The notes under the pieces are model-generated. The model worked only from the letters and a program-made list of their open reading frames with translations, was not told the origin of the DNA and did no database searches. A program made the position numbers and the translations under genes. From assembly GCA_038213835.1 (NCBI GenBank), contig JBBQSN010000088.1:1-14720 (forward strand): 14,720 bases of DNA, in the 5' to 3' direction. Positions 7,703 through 13,795 of the stretch are shown here, in pieces. Origin of the DNA: JBBQSN01 sp038213835. Lineage in GTDB: Bacteria > Actinomycetota > Actinomycetes > Actinomycetales > CAWJMD01. Position 1 is the stretch's first letter. The number at the start of each line of letters is the position of its first letter.

Positions 7703-7804
7703 ATGAGCGCACGCCACGTGGTTCTCGACCCGACCTCCCCCGCACCCCCCGAAGGACACCGACGTGACCGACAGCACCAGCACGCCCGGGCCGGCACGGC
7801 CTGA
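7703..7804 (+). CDS. Possible 33-codon leader ORF overlapping the rsgA start
   Basis: ATG at 7703 has GGAGG nine bases upstream and opens a 33-codon frame (MSARHVVLDPTSPAPPEGHR...) ending at TGA 7802-7804. It overlaps the first 41 bases of rsgA in another frame. It matches no family I know, and its second half is His/Arg/Gln-rich, like a shadow of rsgA. The ribosome-binding site is the main argument for it. Confidence 0.2.
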   Translation: MSARHVVLDPTSPAPPEGHRRDRQHQHARAGTA

Positions 7805-8927
7805 GCCCCGCACCACCCCCCGGCTGACCCTCCTGCGCGGAGCCGGCTGGGACGACTCCTGGGACGACTCCTGGGGCCGCGTCCCCGCTGTCGAGGCGAC
7901 CGCTCGGCCGCTGCAGCCCGGACGCGTCCTGCGCGCCGACCGGGGTGCCTGCGAGGTGCTGCTCGGCACCGGGCCGGCCTTGGTCGAGTGGGGCGCCCGG
8001 CTCGCCCGGGGAGTCGATGCCGACCCCTCCAGCACGCCGTCGGCCGGCGACTGGGTCCTGGTGGACCCGGGTGAGCCGGAGGTCGGCGTCGGCGCGTCGG
8101 TCCAGGACGTCCTGCCGCGGCGCACGGCCGTCGTGCGGCTCCAGGTCGGCAAGAGCTCGCACAGCCAGGTGCTCGCGGCGAACGCCGACGTCGTCGCCGT
8201 GGTCGAGGCCATGCACCCCGACCCCGACACCGGACGGATCGAGCGGCTGCTCGCGCTCGCGTGGGCGTCGGGCGCCACGCCGGTCGTGGTGCTGACCAAG
8301 GCGGACCTCGCCGCCGACCCGCGGTCGGTCGTCGACCAGATGTCCGAGAGCGCACCCGGCGTGCTGGTGCTGGCCGTCTCCACACCGGAGGGCACCGGCC
8401 TGGAACCGTTGCGCGCCATGCTCTCGCGCGGCCAGACGGTCGCGCTGGTCGGCGCCTCGGGGGTCGGCAAGTCGACCCTGCTCAACGCCCTGGCCGGTCG
8501 GGAGGTGATGCGCACGCAGGAGCTCGGCGTGATGAGCAAGGGCCGGCACACCACCGTGACCCGCGAGCTGCACCTCGTGCCGGGAGGTGGCGCGCTGATC
8601 GACACCCCCGGCATGCGCAGCATCGGGCTGTCCGGCGCGGAGGACCTTGACGACGTCTTCCCCGAGGTCGAGGCGCTCGCCGAGCGGTGCCGGTTCGGCG
8701 ACTGCGCGCACGAGGTCGAGCCGGGCTGCGCCGTCCTGGCCGCGGTCGAGGAGGGCACGCTGTCGGAGCGGCGGATGGCGTCGTACCGCAAGCTGTTGCG
8801 CGAGCAGGAGTTCCAGGCCGCCCGGGTCGACCAGCGGGTCGCGGCCCAGCGCGCGGCCCGCTGGAAGCAGATCAGGTCCGGCGCGCGCGAGCGGCAGAAG
8901 CTGGAGGGCCGCAGCAGCCGGCCCTGA
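7764..8927 (+). CDS. rsgA: Small ribosomal subunit biogenesis GTPase RsgA
   Basis: RsgA (YjeQ/EngC) is a circularly permuted GTPase that assists late 30S subunit maturation. In this 387-residue protein an OB-fold-like N-terminal part (about 45-120) precedes the G domain in the permuted order: G4 LTKAD (177-181), then G1 GASGVGKST (230-238), a G2 region around GRHTTVTRE (260-268) and G3 DTPG (280-283). A zinc-binding set follows (Cys309, Cys314, His316, Cys322) and then a basic helical tail, as expected. The GTG at 7764 has AAGGA seven bases upstream. The protein is somewhat longer than the E. coli form because of a Pro/Thr-rich N-terminus. Residues 29-37 (WDDSWDDSW) come from a 12-bp tandem duplication. 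Confidence 0.95.
   Translation: MTDSTSTPGPARPEPRTTPRLTLLRGAGWDDSWDDSWGRVPAVEATARPLQPGRVLRADRGACEVLLGTGPALVEWGARLARGVDADPSSTPSAGDWVLVDPGEPEVGVGASVQDVLPRRTAVVRLQVGKSSHSQVLAANADVVAVVEAMHPDPDTGRIERLLALAWASGATPVVVLTKADLAADPRSVVDQMSESAPGVLVLAVSTPEGTGLEPLRAMLSRGQTVALVGASGVGKSTLLNALAGREVMRTQELGVMSKGRHTTVTRELHLVPGGGALIDTPGMRSIGLSGAEDLDDVFPEVEALAERCRFGDCAHEVEPGCAVLAAVEEGTLSERRMASYRKLLREQEFQAARVDQRVAAQRAARWKQIRSGARERQKLEGRSSRP
7847..7870 (+). repeat. 12-bp tandem duplication in the rsgA 5' region
   Basis: CTGGGACGACTC occurs twice head to tail (7847-7858 and 7859-7870). The copies are identical, keep the frame and encode the repeated Trp-Asp-Asp-Ser unit in the variable N-terminal extension. Confidence 0.85.
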
Positions 8928-8948
8928 TCCGGTCCTCACCCGCCGTGC

Positions 8949-8954
8949 CAGGCT
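8949..8954 (+). promoter_or_regulatory. Weak candidate -10 upstream of the 9053 gene
   Basis: CAGGCT differs from the window's TAnnnT pattern at its first base. It lies six bases before a GTG at 8961 (a 31-codon frame ending at 9055) and eight before the GTG at 8963, which is in frame with the gene at 9053. Confidence 0.25.
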
Positions 8955-9052
8955 GACGTCGTGTGCACCCCTGGGGGACGACGGGTCGGGATCGGCCCTC
9001 GCTGCGGCTCGCCGGGCGGATCGTCCTGCCCGTGTGCACGGGGGGGCCGGGC

Positions 9053-9511
9053 ATGACACCGGCGCCCTGGCCCTGGCGGCGGCGGCCGGACCCGCTCGGT
9101 GACGGGGTCTGGCGCCGGGCGCACGACCGGTCGCGCCGCGCGGTGGACCGGTTCCACCAGGTGATCGAGCCGGTCCCGGACGGGCCGGTGCGCGACGGGC
9201 TCGAGCAGGTGGGTACCGACCTCGCCGCGATGCTGGACCGGGTGCGCGCCCTCTGCGTCCAGGCCCAGGTCGACGCCCCGAGCGCGGCGCTCGAGATCCC
9301 GCGCGGCCCGGACGGGCACCACCCCGAGCTGCATCGCGCCGTGTCCCGCTGGGCGGGTGCGGCGGCCCAGGCGTCCGAGGCCGCGGCGATGGCGCGGGTG
9401 GCCGAGGGTGCCGGGGAACGGACGACGGCTCTGGCACGCGTGGAGTCGGCTCGTCACGCCGCGGCGATCGCGGCCTCGCACCTGCCGGGAGGACCAACCT
9501 GCCCACCCTGA
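9053..9511 (+). CDS. Hypothetical protein, Ala-rich helical
   Basis: A 152-residue protein with no assigned function. It begins MTPAPWPWRRRPDPLGD and continues as amphipathic Ala/Arg/Glu-rich helix (HDRSRRAVDRFHQVIEPV, DGLEQVGTDLAAMLDRVR, AAQASEAAAMARVAEGAG). There is no signal peptide, membrane segment or catalytic motif. Similar short proteins beginning with a Trp/Arg-rich segment are, from memory, common as uncharacterised genes in Nocardioides-like genomes. The ATG at 9053 follows a G-rich stretch (GGGGGG six bases upstream). An in-frame GTG at 8963 would add 30 residues whose codons also mostly end in G or C, so the start is uncertain. It faces the tRNA cluster tail-to-tail. Confidence 0.7.
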   Translation: MTPAPWPWRRRPDPLGDGVWRRAHDRSRRAVDRFHQVIEPVPDGPVRDGLEQVGTDLAAMLDRVRALCVQAQVDAPSAALEIPRGPDGHHPELHRAVSRWAGAAAQASEAAAMARVAEGAGERTTALARVESARHAAAIAASHLPGGPTCPP

Positions 9512-9605
9512 CGCGACGTGGACGGCGCCCGCAGCAGGTCCTCGTCGCGGGACGACCGGCCATGATCAGGTGCCAGCGTGCCGCGCACCGCTGAGGGACG
9601 ACGAA

Positions 9606-9639
9606 GGCCCCCGACCGTCGTCCTCGTTGGTCGGGGGCC
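9606..9639 (-). terminator. Terminator of the Gly-Cys-Val tRNA cluster
   Basis: On the minus strand GGCCCCCGACC, a 12-base loop and GGTCGGGGGCC form a perfect 11-bp stem, about 10 bases beyond the encoded CCA of tRNA-Val. The tail is TTCGTCGTCC rather than a T-run. Confidence 0.85.
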
Positions 9640-9651
9640 GTGCCGTTCTGG

Positions 9652-9723
9652 TGGGCGATACTGGGATCGAACCAGTGACCTCTTCCGTGTCAGGGAAGCG
9701 CGCTACCGCTGCGCCAATCGCCC
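9652..9723 (-). tRNA. tRNA-Val(GAC)
   Basis: On the minus strand GGGCGAT pairs with ATCGCCC as the acceptor stem, with discriminator A. The anticodon arm is CTTCC-CTGACAC-GGAAG, so the anticodon is GAC. The T-loop GTTCGATC is standard. CCA is genome-encoded (9649-9651), unlike in the other tRNAs here. Third and last gene of the cluster. Confidence 0.95.
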
Positions 9724-9737
9724 ATGGCCGTGCTGCG

Positions 9738-9808
9738 AGGTGGAGACGGGATTTGAACCCGTGTAGACGGCTTTGCAGGCCGTTGCCTCGCCTCTCGGCC
9801 ACTCCACC
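9738..9808 (-). tRNA. tRNA-Cys(GCA)
   Basis: The acceptor stem is GGTGGAG/CTCCACC with discriminator T, the U73 expected for cysteine. The anticodon arm ACGGC-CTGCAAA-GCCGT gives GCA. It is 71 nt long with no encoded CCA. Middle gene of the Gly-Cys-Val cluster. Confidence 0.95.
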
Positions 9809-9859
9809 GTGGGACAGGCTGCCCGGCCCGGACGGTCTGTCCGGGGTGCAGTGTCACCG

Positions 9860-9931
9860 AGCGGACGACGGGATTCGAACCCGCGACCCTCACCTTGGCA
9901 AGGTGATGCTCTACCACTGAGCCACGTCCGC
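9860..9931 (-). tRNA. tRNA-Gly(GCC)
   Basis: The acceptor stem is GCGGACG/CGTCCGC with discriminator T. The anticodon arm TCACC-TTGCCAA-GGTGA gives GCC. It is 72 nt long with no encoded CCA. First gene of a Gly-Cys-Val cluster that is common in actinobacteria. Confidence 0.95.
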
Positions 9932-9968
9932 GTGCATGCCTCGCCCGGGGGCTCGGTGTGCGACGTGA

Positions 9969-9999
9969 ACGATAACCGAGTCGGGAGCAGGGAGTCCAA
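9969..9999 (-). promoter_or_regulatory. Candidate promoter of the tRNA cluster
   Basis: On the minus strand TTGGAC (9994-9999) and TATCGT (9969-9974) are separated by 19 bases, about 38 bases upstream of mature tRNA-Gly. The spacing is slightly long; reading TTATCG as the -10 gives 18. It lies in the gap after the CapA-like gene, the only place a cluster promoter could be. Confidence 0.4.
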
Positions 10000-10025
10000 C
10001 CGGTACCCCTGTAGGTCGGCACGCC

Positions 10026-11171
10026 CTACGGGACGGGTGTCGCCGACAGGTCCGAGCAGCCACGGACCTCGTCCCAGTAGGCGAGTCCCGCGTGGGCGTC
10101 CGGGCCGGTCTGCACGACCGGCAGACCGGTGTCGGAGATCCGCATCGGGGTCCACCGCGAGCTCACCGCGCGTCGGCCGTCGAGGGTCACGGTCAGGACG
10201 CCGGTGGTGATCGCGACCTCGCTGTTGGAGCGCCACCAGACGAAGTTCCCGAGCCCGTACGAGACGTAGACGCTGCCCGGGCCCTCGACGCCCTCGGCCC
10301 CGCCGCGATCGACCGGGAACCAGCCTGCGCCCTGGAGCTCGTGGGCGTGCGCGCCGACCACGACGTCGGCGCCGGCCAGGGCGAGCTCGCGGGTCAGGGT
10401 CTGCTGCCGCTCGTTGGGGCAGGCCTCGTAGTCGGTGCCCCAGTGCAGGTAGACCACGACGACGTCGGCGCTCGCGCGCGCCGCCGCGACCGAGGCCAGC
10501 AACCGCTCCGGGTCGAGCGCCGACGCGACGCCGGGGTGGTCCTCTGTCGCCGTCCAGGCCCGGGTGGTGTGGTCGGGGTGCTGGTCGGCACCGATGACGG
10601 CGACCTTCGTGCCCCGGACGTCGACCACGGCAGGGGCGAAGGCGGCGTCGGCATCGGCGCCGATCCCCACGATCGGCACCGGGCTGCGCGCGACGGCGGC
10701 GAGGGTGTCCTCCAGACCGTCGCGGCCGTAGTCGACACCGTGGTTGTTCGCCATCGTGAGGACGTCGACCCCGGCGGCAGGGAAGGCGGCGAGCATCGAC
10801 TCCGGGACGCGGAAGTGGAACTGCTTCGGCTCCGGCGTGCCGCGCTCGGTGATCGCCGCCTCGAGGTTGAGCACGGTGACGTCGGCGGCCGACAGCTGCG
10901 GCGCGATCGGCAGCAGGGCGGACGCGGGGTCGGCCTGGAGCGGTTCCAGCCGACCCTCGAAGTGCACGTCGCCGGCGAACGCCAGCGTGACCCGTCCGCG
11001 CACGGGGGAGCTCACCGTGGGTGAGGGAGCAGGGTTCGGCGAGGCCGACGCGCGCTCGGACGACGACGAGGGCGCGGAGGCCGTGGGAGGGGCCTTCGGC
11101 GTCTGCGCGGCGCAGGCGACGAGGAGGCAGCTGAGCGACGCGGCTGCCGCCAGGGAGCGGACACGGGGCAC
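10026..11171 (-). CDS. CapA/PgsA-like (PGA_cap) metallophosphatase-fold lipoprotein
   Basis: A 381-residue protein of the CapA/PGA_cap family, related to poly-gamma-glutamate capsule factors and calcineurin-like phosphoesterases. The N-terminus is a lipoprotein signal with lipobox LVAC (Cys20), then a Pro/Ser/Ala-rich linker to about residue 58, so it is probably membrane-anchored outside the cell. Domain motifs are AGDVHFEG (66-73), NLE (102-104), TMANNHGVDYG (139-149), YLHWGTDYE (241-249) and GAHAHE (273-278), preserving the metal-ligand pattern. No pgsB/pgsC-type capsule genes are nearby, so capsule synthesis should not be assumed. The GTG start at 11171 lies six bases from TAGCGT. It is divergent from pabB with 28 bp between start codons. 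Confidence 0.88.
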   Translation of the reverse strand: MPRVRSLAAAASLSCLLVACAAQTPKAPPTASAPSSSSERASASPNPAPSPTVSSPVRGRVTLAFAGDVHFEGRLEPLQADPASALLPIAPQLSAADVTVLNLEAAITERGTPEPKQFHFRVPESMLAAFPAAGVDVLTMANNHGVDYGRDGLEDTLAAVARSPVPIVGIGADADAAFAPAVVDVRGTKVAVIGADQHPDHTTRAWTATEDHPGVASALDPERLLASVAAARASADVVVVYLHWGTDYEACPNERQQTLTRELALAGADVVVGAHAHELQGAGWFPVDRGGAEGVEGPGSVYVSYGLGNFVWWRSNSEVAITTGVLTVTLDGRRAVSSRWTPMRISDTGLPVVQTGPDAHAGLAYWDEVRGCSDLSATPVP

Positions 11172-11177
11172 GCGGCG

Positions 11178-11183
11178 ACGCTA
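11178..11183 (-). promoter_or_regulatory. -10 element of the CapA-like gene
   Basis: On the minus strand TAGCGT, six bases (CGCCGC) and GTG at 11171: a leaderless configuration. It sits back to back with the pabB -10 element. Confidence 0.55.
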
Positions 11184-11187
11184 CCGG

Positions 11188-11193
11188 TACGGT
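11188..11193 (+). promoter_or_regulatory. -10 element of pabB
   Basis: TACGGT, six bases (CGGCCG) and GTG at 11200: a leaderless configuration. Only four bases separate it from the opposing -10 of the CapA-like gene. Confidence 0.55.
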
Positions 11194-11199
11194 CGGCCG

Positions 11200-12252
11200 G
11201 TGCCGATCCCGAGCGACCGGGCGACCAGGGCCCGCACGCCCGGGGCGTGGTGGGGCGGGCGGTCCTTCACCGACCTCGTCGAGGTGGTGGACCTCGCCCT
11301 CGACCCCGGCGCGCTCGAGCGTCCCGCCCAGGGCACCTGGCTGGTCGTCGCCCCGTTCGAGGGAGCCGGGACGGCCTACCGGTTCGCCACCGCCACGACC
11401 GCCCGGCTGCCCCCGCCCGACGTCCCCTGGCCCGGCGTCACCGGCCCCTGGACGAGCTCGCTGGACGAGGACGCGTACCGCGCCGGGGTGGAGGCGGTGC
11501 GGACGCTGGTGCGCGAGGGCGAGGTCTACCAGGTGAACCTGTGCCGGGTGCTGACCGCGGAGCTGGGTGCCGATGCCGACCCCTGGGGGCTCGCGGCGGT
11601 GCTGGCGCGGGGCAACCCGGCCCCGTACGCGGGCGTGATCGACGCCGGTGACGGGTGGGTGGTCTCGGCCTCTCCGGAGCTGTTCCTGCGCCGGACCGGG
11701 GACCGCGTCACGAGCGCACCGGTCAAGGGCACCGCGCCGACCCGCGCGCAGCTGCTCGACAAGGACGTCGCGGAGAACGTGATGATCACCGACCTCGTCC
11801 GCAACGACCTGTCGCACGTGTGCCGTCCGGGCACGGTCACCGTGGACGCGCTGCTCGAGGAGCAGGTGCACCCGGGCCTGGTGCACCTGGTGTCGACCGT
11901 CTCGGGACGTCTGAGGGACGGCGTCGGGTGGCGCGAGCTGCTGGCCGCCACCGGACCACCCGGCTCGGTCTCTGGAGCACCGAAGTCGACCGCGCTGCAG
12001 GCCATCTCGACGCTGGAACCGGTGCCGCGCGGTCCCTACTGCGGTGGCCTCGGCTGGGTCGACGCCACCACGGGTGACGCCGAGCTCGCCGTCGGCATCC
12101 GCACCTTCTGGTGGACCCCCGATGGCGGCGGCCGGCTGCGGTTCGGCACCGGGGCGGGCATCACGTGGGGGAGCGACCCGGCCGGCGAGTGGGCCGAGAC
12201 CGAGCTCAAGGCCGCGCGACTGGTGGGCCTGGCCTCGCGGTCGGCTCGGTAG
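11200..12252 (+). CDS. pabB: Aminodeoxychorismate synthase component I
   Basis: PabB aminates chorismate to 4-amino-4-deoxychorismate, the first step to p-aminobenzoate and folate. The 350-residue chorismate-binding protein shows GEVYQVNLCRVL (107-118), ASPELFLR (157-164), PVKGTAPTR with the PabB-type lysine (174-182), DLVRNDLSHVC (198-208), GPPGSVSGAPK (252-262) and RGPYCGGLGWVD (277-288). The lysine in the KGT motif favours PabB over anthranilate synthase, and pabC directly downstream confirms it. It is shorter than E. coli PabB (about 450 residues), mostly at the N-terminus, and has no fused glutamine amidotransferase; a separate PabA is expected elsewhere. Start at GTG 11200, six bases after TACGGT; the frame is open further upstream but crosses the divergent gene. 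Confidence 0.93.
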   Translation: MPIPSDRATRARTPGAWWGGRSFTDLVEVVDLALDPGALERPAQGTWLVVAPFEGAGTAYRFATATTARLPPPDVPWPGVTGPWTSSLDEDAYRAGVEAVRTLVREGEVYQVNLCRVLTAELGADADPWGLAAVLARGNPAPYAGVIDAGDGWVVSASPELFLRRTGDRVTSAPVKGTAPTRAQLLDKDVAENVMITDLVRNDLSHVCRPGTVTVDALLEEQVHPGLVHLVSTVSGRLRDGVGWRELLAATGPPGSVSGAPKSTALQAISTLEPVPRGPYCGGLGWVDATTGDAELAVGIRTFWWTPDGGGRLRFGTGAGITWGSDPAGEWAETELKAARLVGLASRSAR

Positions 12253-12255
12253 GCT
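12250..12255 (+). promoter_or_regulatory. -10 element of pabC overlapping the pabB stop
   Basis: TAGGCT begins with the TAG stop codon of pabB and is followed by seven bases and the ATG at 12263. This suggests an internal leaderless promoter for pabC in addition to read-through from pabB. Confidence 0.45.
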
Positions 12256-12262
12256 GGTGGCC

Positions 12263-13108
12263 ATGACCGTCGACGACGTCGTGGTGTGGGTGGACGGCCG
12301 CGTGCTGCCCCCGCACGAGGCCAGGGTCCCCGCCCTCGACCACGGGATGACCGTGGGCGACGGCGTGTTCGAGACCTGCAAGGTGACGGCGGCCGGGCCG
12401 TTCGCCCTCACCCGGCACCTGCGCCGGCTGGGCCGCTCCTGCGCCGGGCTCGGGATCGAGCCGCCCGACGACGCCGTGGTGCGCGAGGCCACCGCCCAGG
12501 TGCTGGCTGCGAGGCCGACGGACCTCGGTCGGCTGCGGATCACGTGGACCGCCGGCCCGGGCCCGCTCGGGTCGGAGCGCACACCGGGAGCCGGGACGCT
12601 GCTCGTGGCGCTCGCGCCGGCCGCCGCGCCGGGTCCCGGCCAACGGGCCGTCGTGGTGCCGTGGGTCCGCAACGAGCGCAGCGCGACCGCCGGGCTCAAG
12701 ACGACGTCCTACGCCGAGAACGTGGTGGCGCTGCAGCGGGCTCATGCCGAGGGCGGGTCGGAGGCGCTGCTGGCCAACACCCGCGGCGAGCTGTGTGAGG
12801 GGACCGGCTCGAACGTCGCCGTCGTGATGGGGGAGGAGCTCCTCACCCCGCCGCTGTCGTCCGGGTGCCTGGCCGGTATCAGCCGCGAGCTGCTGCTGGA
12901 GTGGGCCCTCGACGAGGGCCTCGCGGTCCGCGAGGCGGTGTTGCCGCTGGAGGTGCTGGACGAGGCGCCGGCGGTGCTGCTGACGTCGTCGACCCGCGAC
13001 GTCCAGCCCATGGTGGGGGTGGGGTCGCGTGACCTGCCCGGTCATCCCCTAGCCGACGCGGCAGCCGAGCTGTTCGCGCGCCGGGCGGCGCTGGACGTCG
13101 ACCCCTGA
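12263..13108 (+). CDS. pabC: Aminodeoxychorismate lyase (PLP fold type IV)
   Basis: PabC removes pyruvate from aminodeoxychorismate to give p-aminobenzoate, completing the PabB reaction. The 281-residue protein has the fold-type-IV signatures: DHGMTVGDGVFETCKV (26-41), RHLRRLGRS (51-59), LKTTSYAENV with the probable PLP lysine Lys146, GELCEGTGSNV (175-185) and LTPPLSSGCLAGISRELLLEWA. The family also contains branched-chain and D-amino-acid aminotransferases, but the length and adjacency to pabB favour PabC. The ATG at 12263 is 10 bases after the pabB stop, with TAGGCT seven bases upstream and no clear Shine-Dalgarno. It ends four bases from the convergent ssgB-like stop. Confidence 0.92.
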   Translation: MTVDDVVVWVDGRVLPPHEARVPALDHGMTVGDGVFETCKVTAAGPFALTRHLRRLGRSCAGLGIEPPDDAVVREATAQVLAARPTDLGRLRITWTAGPGPLGSERTPGAGTLLVALAPAAAPGPGQRAVVVPWVRNERSATAGLKTTSYAENVVALQRAHAEGGSEALLANTRGELCEGTGSNVAVVMGEELLTPPLSSGCLAGISRELLLEWALDEGLAVREAVLPLEVLDEAPAVLLTSSTRDVQPMVGVGSRDLPGHPLADAAAELFARRAALDVDP

Positions 13109-13114
13109 GGGGTC
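13100..13114. terminator. Two-way hairpin across the pabC and ssgB-like stop codons
   Basis: GACCCC, loop TGA, GGGGTC: a perfect 6-bp stem. The loop is the pabC stop codon and the 3' arm enters the opposite gene's stop. The symmetry makes it usable on both strands; it is short and has no T-run. Confidence 0.45.
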
Positions 13115-13529
13115 AGGAGAGGAGCTCGGCGAGCGCGGCGTCCATGTCCAGGACGGTGTGCTCGCGGCCGCGGGGCAGCACGCTCTCGCACAGCTCCACG
13201 AAGGCACGCACCTCCTCGGCGTCGGCCTCGAGCTCGGCGGCGCCGTCCGGGGAGGCCAGGCCGATGACCAGGACCTCGCGGCCGTCGCGGCGAGTGGGAC
13301 GCACGGTGACGTCCCCGTCGCCGAGGGAGCGCACCAGGCCGTCGGCCAGTAGGTCGCGGGCGAACACCCACGTGACCTCCTCGTCCGGGCCCTGGAAGGC
13401 CACGCTCACCGCGAACGGGTCGTCCACGCAGTAGCGCAGGTAGACCGGGAGCGGCAGGGCCTGCTGCTGGGGGACCTGCAGGCGCAGCTCCATCGGGACG
13501 GCCACGGCTGCTCGGGGGGTGAGGTTCAC
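13113..13529 (-). CDS. SsgA/SsgB-like sporulation and cell-division protein
   Basis: A 138-residue SsgA-like protein. In Streptomyces SsgB helps position FtsZ during sporulation septation, and a single SsgB-type member is common in other morphologically complex actinobacteria. Visible family features are MELRLQVP (13-20), LRYCVDDPFAVSVAF (31-45), VTWVFARDLLADGL (52-65), GDGDVTVRP (70-78) and the C-terminal LELCES-like helix leading to DMDAALAELL. Length matches the family. The GTG start at 13529 has the best ribosome-binding site in the window (AGGAGG, six bases upstream). A promoter matching the stress/sporulation sigma consensus lies about 50 bases upstream. It is convergent with pabC and divergent from the PGPGW-type gene. 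Which paralogue it is cannot be fixed by eye. Confidence 0.92.
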   Translation of the reverse strand: MNLTPRAAVAVPMELRLQVPQQQALPLPVYLRYCVDDPFAVSVAFQGPDEEVTWVFARDLLADGLVRSLGDGDVTVRPTRRDGREVLVIGLASPDGAAELEADAEEVRAFVELCESVLPRGREHTVLDMDAALAELLS

Positions 13530-13576
13530 GGCGCTCCTCCTGTGCGGTTCGCGTGTGGGATCTCCACGACCAAGAG

Positions 13577-13602
13577 GTACCCGCCGGGAACGCAGCGGAA
13601 AC
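13577..13602 (-). promoter_or_regulatory. Alternative-sigma (SigH/SigF/SigB-type) promoter of the ssgB-like gene
   Basis: On the minus strand GTTT (13599-13602), 16 bases, then GGGTAC (13577-13582), matching the GTTT-N(14-17)-GGGTAY consensus of actinobacterial SigB/SigF/SigH-type factors. The predicted start near 13569 leaves a leader of about 40 nt carrying the AGGAGG site. The rest of the 266-bp gap (13530-13795) holds a relatively AT-rich stretch near 13645-13660 and no gene I can support. Confidence 0.65.
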
Positions 13603-13783
13603 CTGCTGCGTCGAGCGCACCCCCGGATTGAGCGCACTGACCGATCCATTTGCCGTAAAGCAGACACCGCTGCGGGCTCGATCACCCGGTTGGCTACGCC
13701 CTGTGGGGGGACCCGTCACTGTCCGCACATGGCCTTGACAGGCTCTCCCCGGCGTTCGGCGATGCTCCCTGGGCGCGCTCACC

Positions 13784-13789
13784 TACGCT
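13784..13789 (+). promoter_or_regulatory. -10 element of the PGPGW-type gene
   Basis: TACGCT, six bases and ATG at 13796: a leaderless arrangement with no Shine-Dalgarno. Confidence 0.55.
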
Positions 13790-13795
13790 GAGCAC

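Noticed and set aside
9512..9549. CGCGACG / CGTCGCG inverted repeat just after the gene at 9053-9511
   Set aside because: The 7-bp stem has a 24-base loop and no supporting tail. In DNA this GC-rich such matches are expected by chance.
9652..9931. tRNA cluster as an integration site for a mobile element
   Set aside because: All three tRNAs are intact, no integrase gene flanks them, and no direct repeat of a tRNA 3' end is present apart from the natural similarity to tRNA-Val(CAC).
10026..11171. Capsule biosynthesis locus
   Set aside because: Only the CapA-like lipoprotein is present. No ligase or PgsC-type membrane partner is nearby, so a poly-gamma-glutamate capsule system is not supported.
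13735..13740. Perfect TTGACA -35 hexamer upstream of the PGPGW-type gene
   Set aside because: It is 43 bases from TACGCT, too far, and no acceptable -10 lies 16-19 bases downstream. The nearest resemblance, GATGCT, is poor and 20 bases away.
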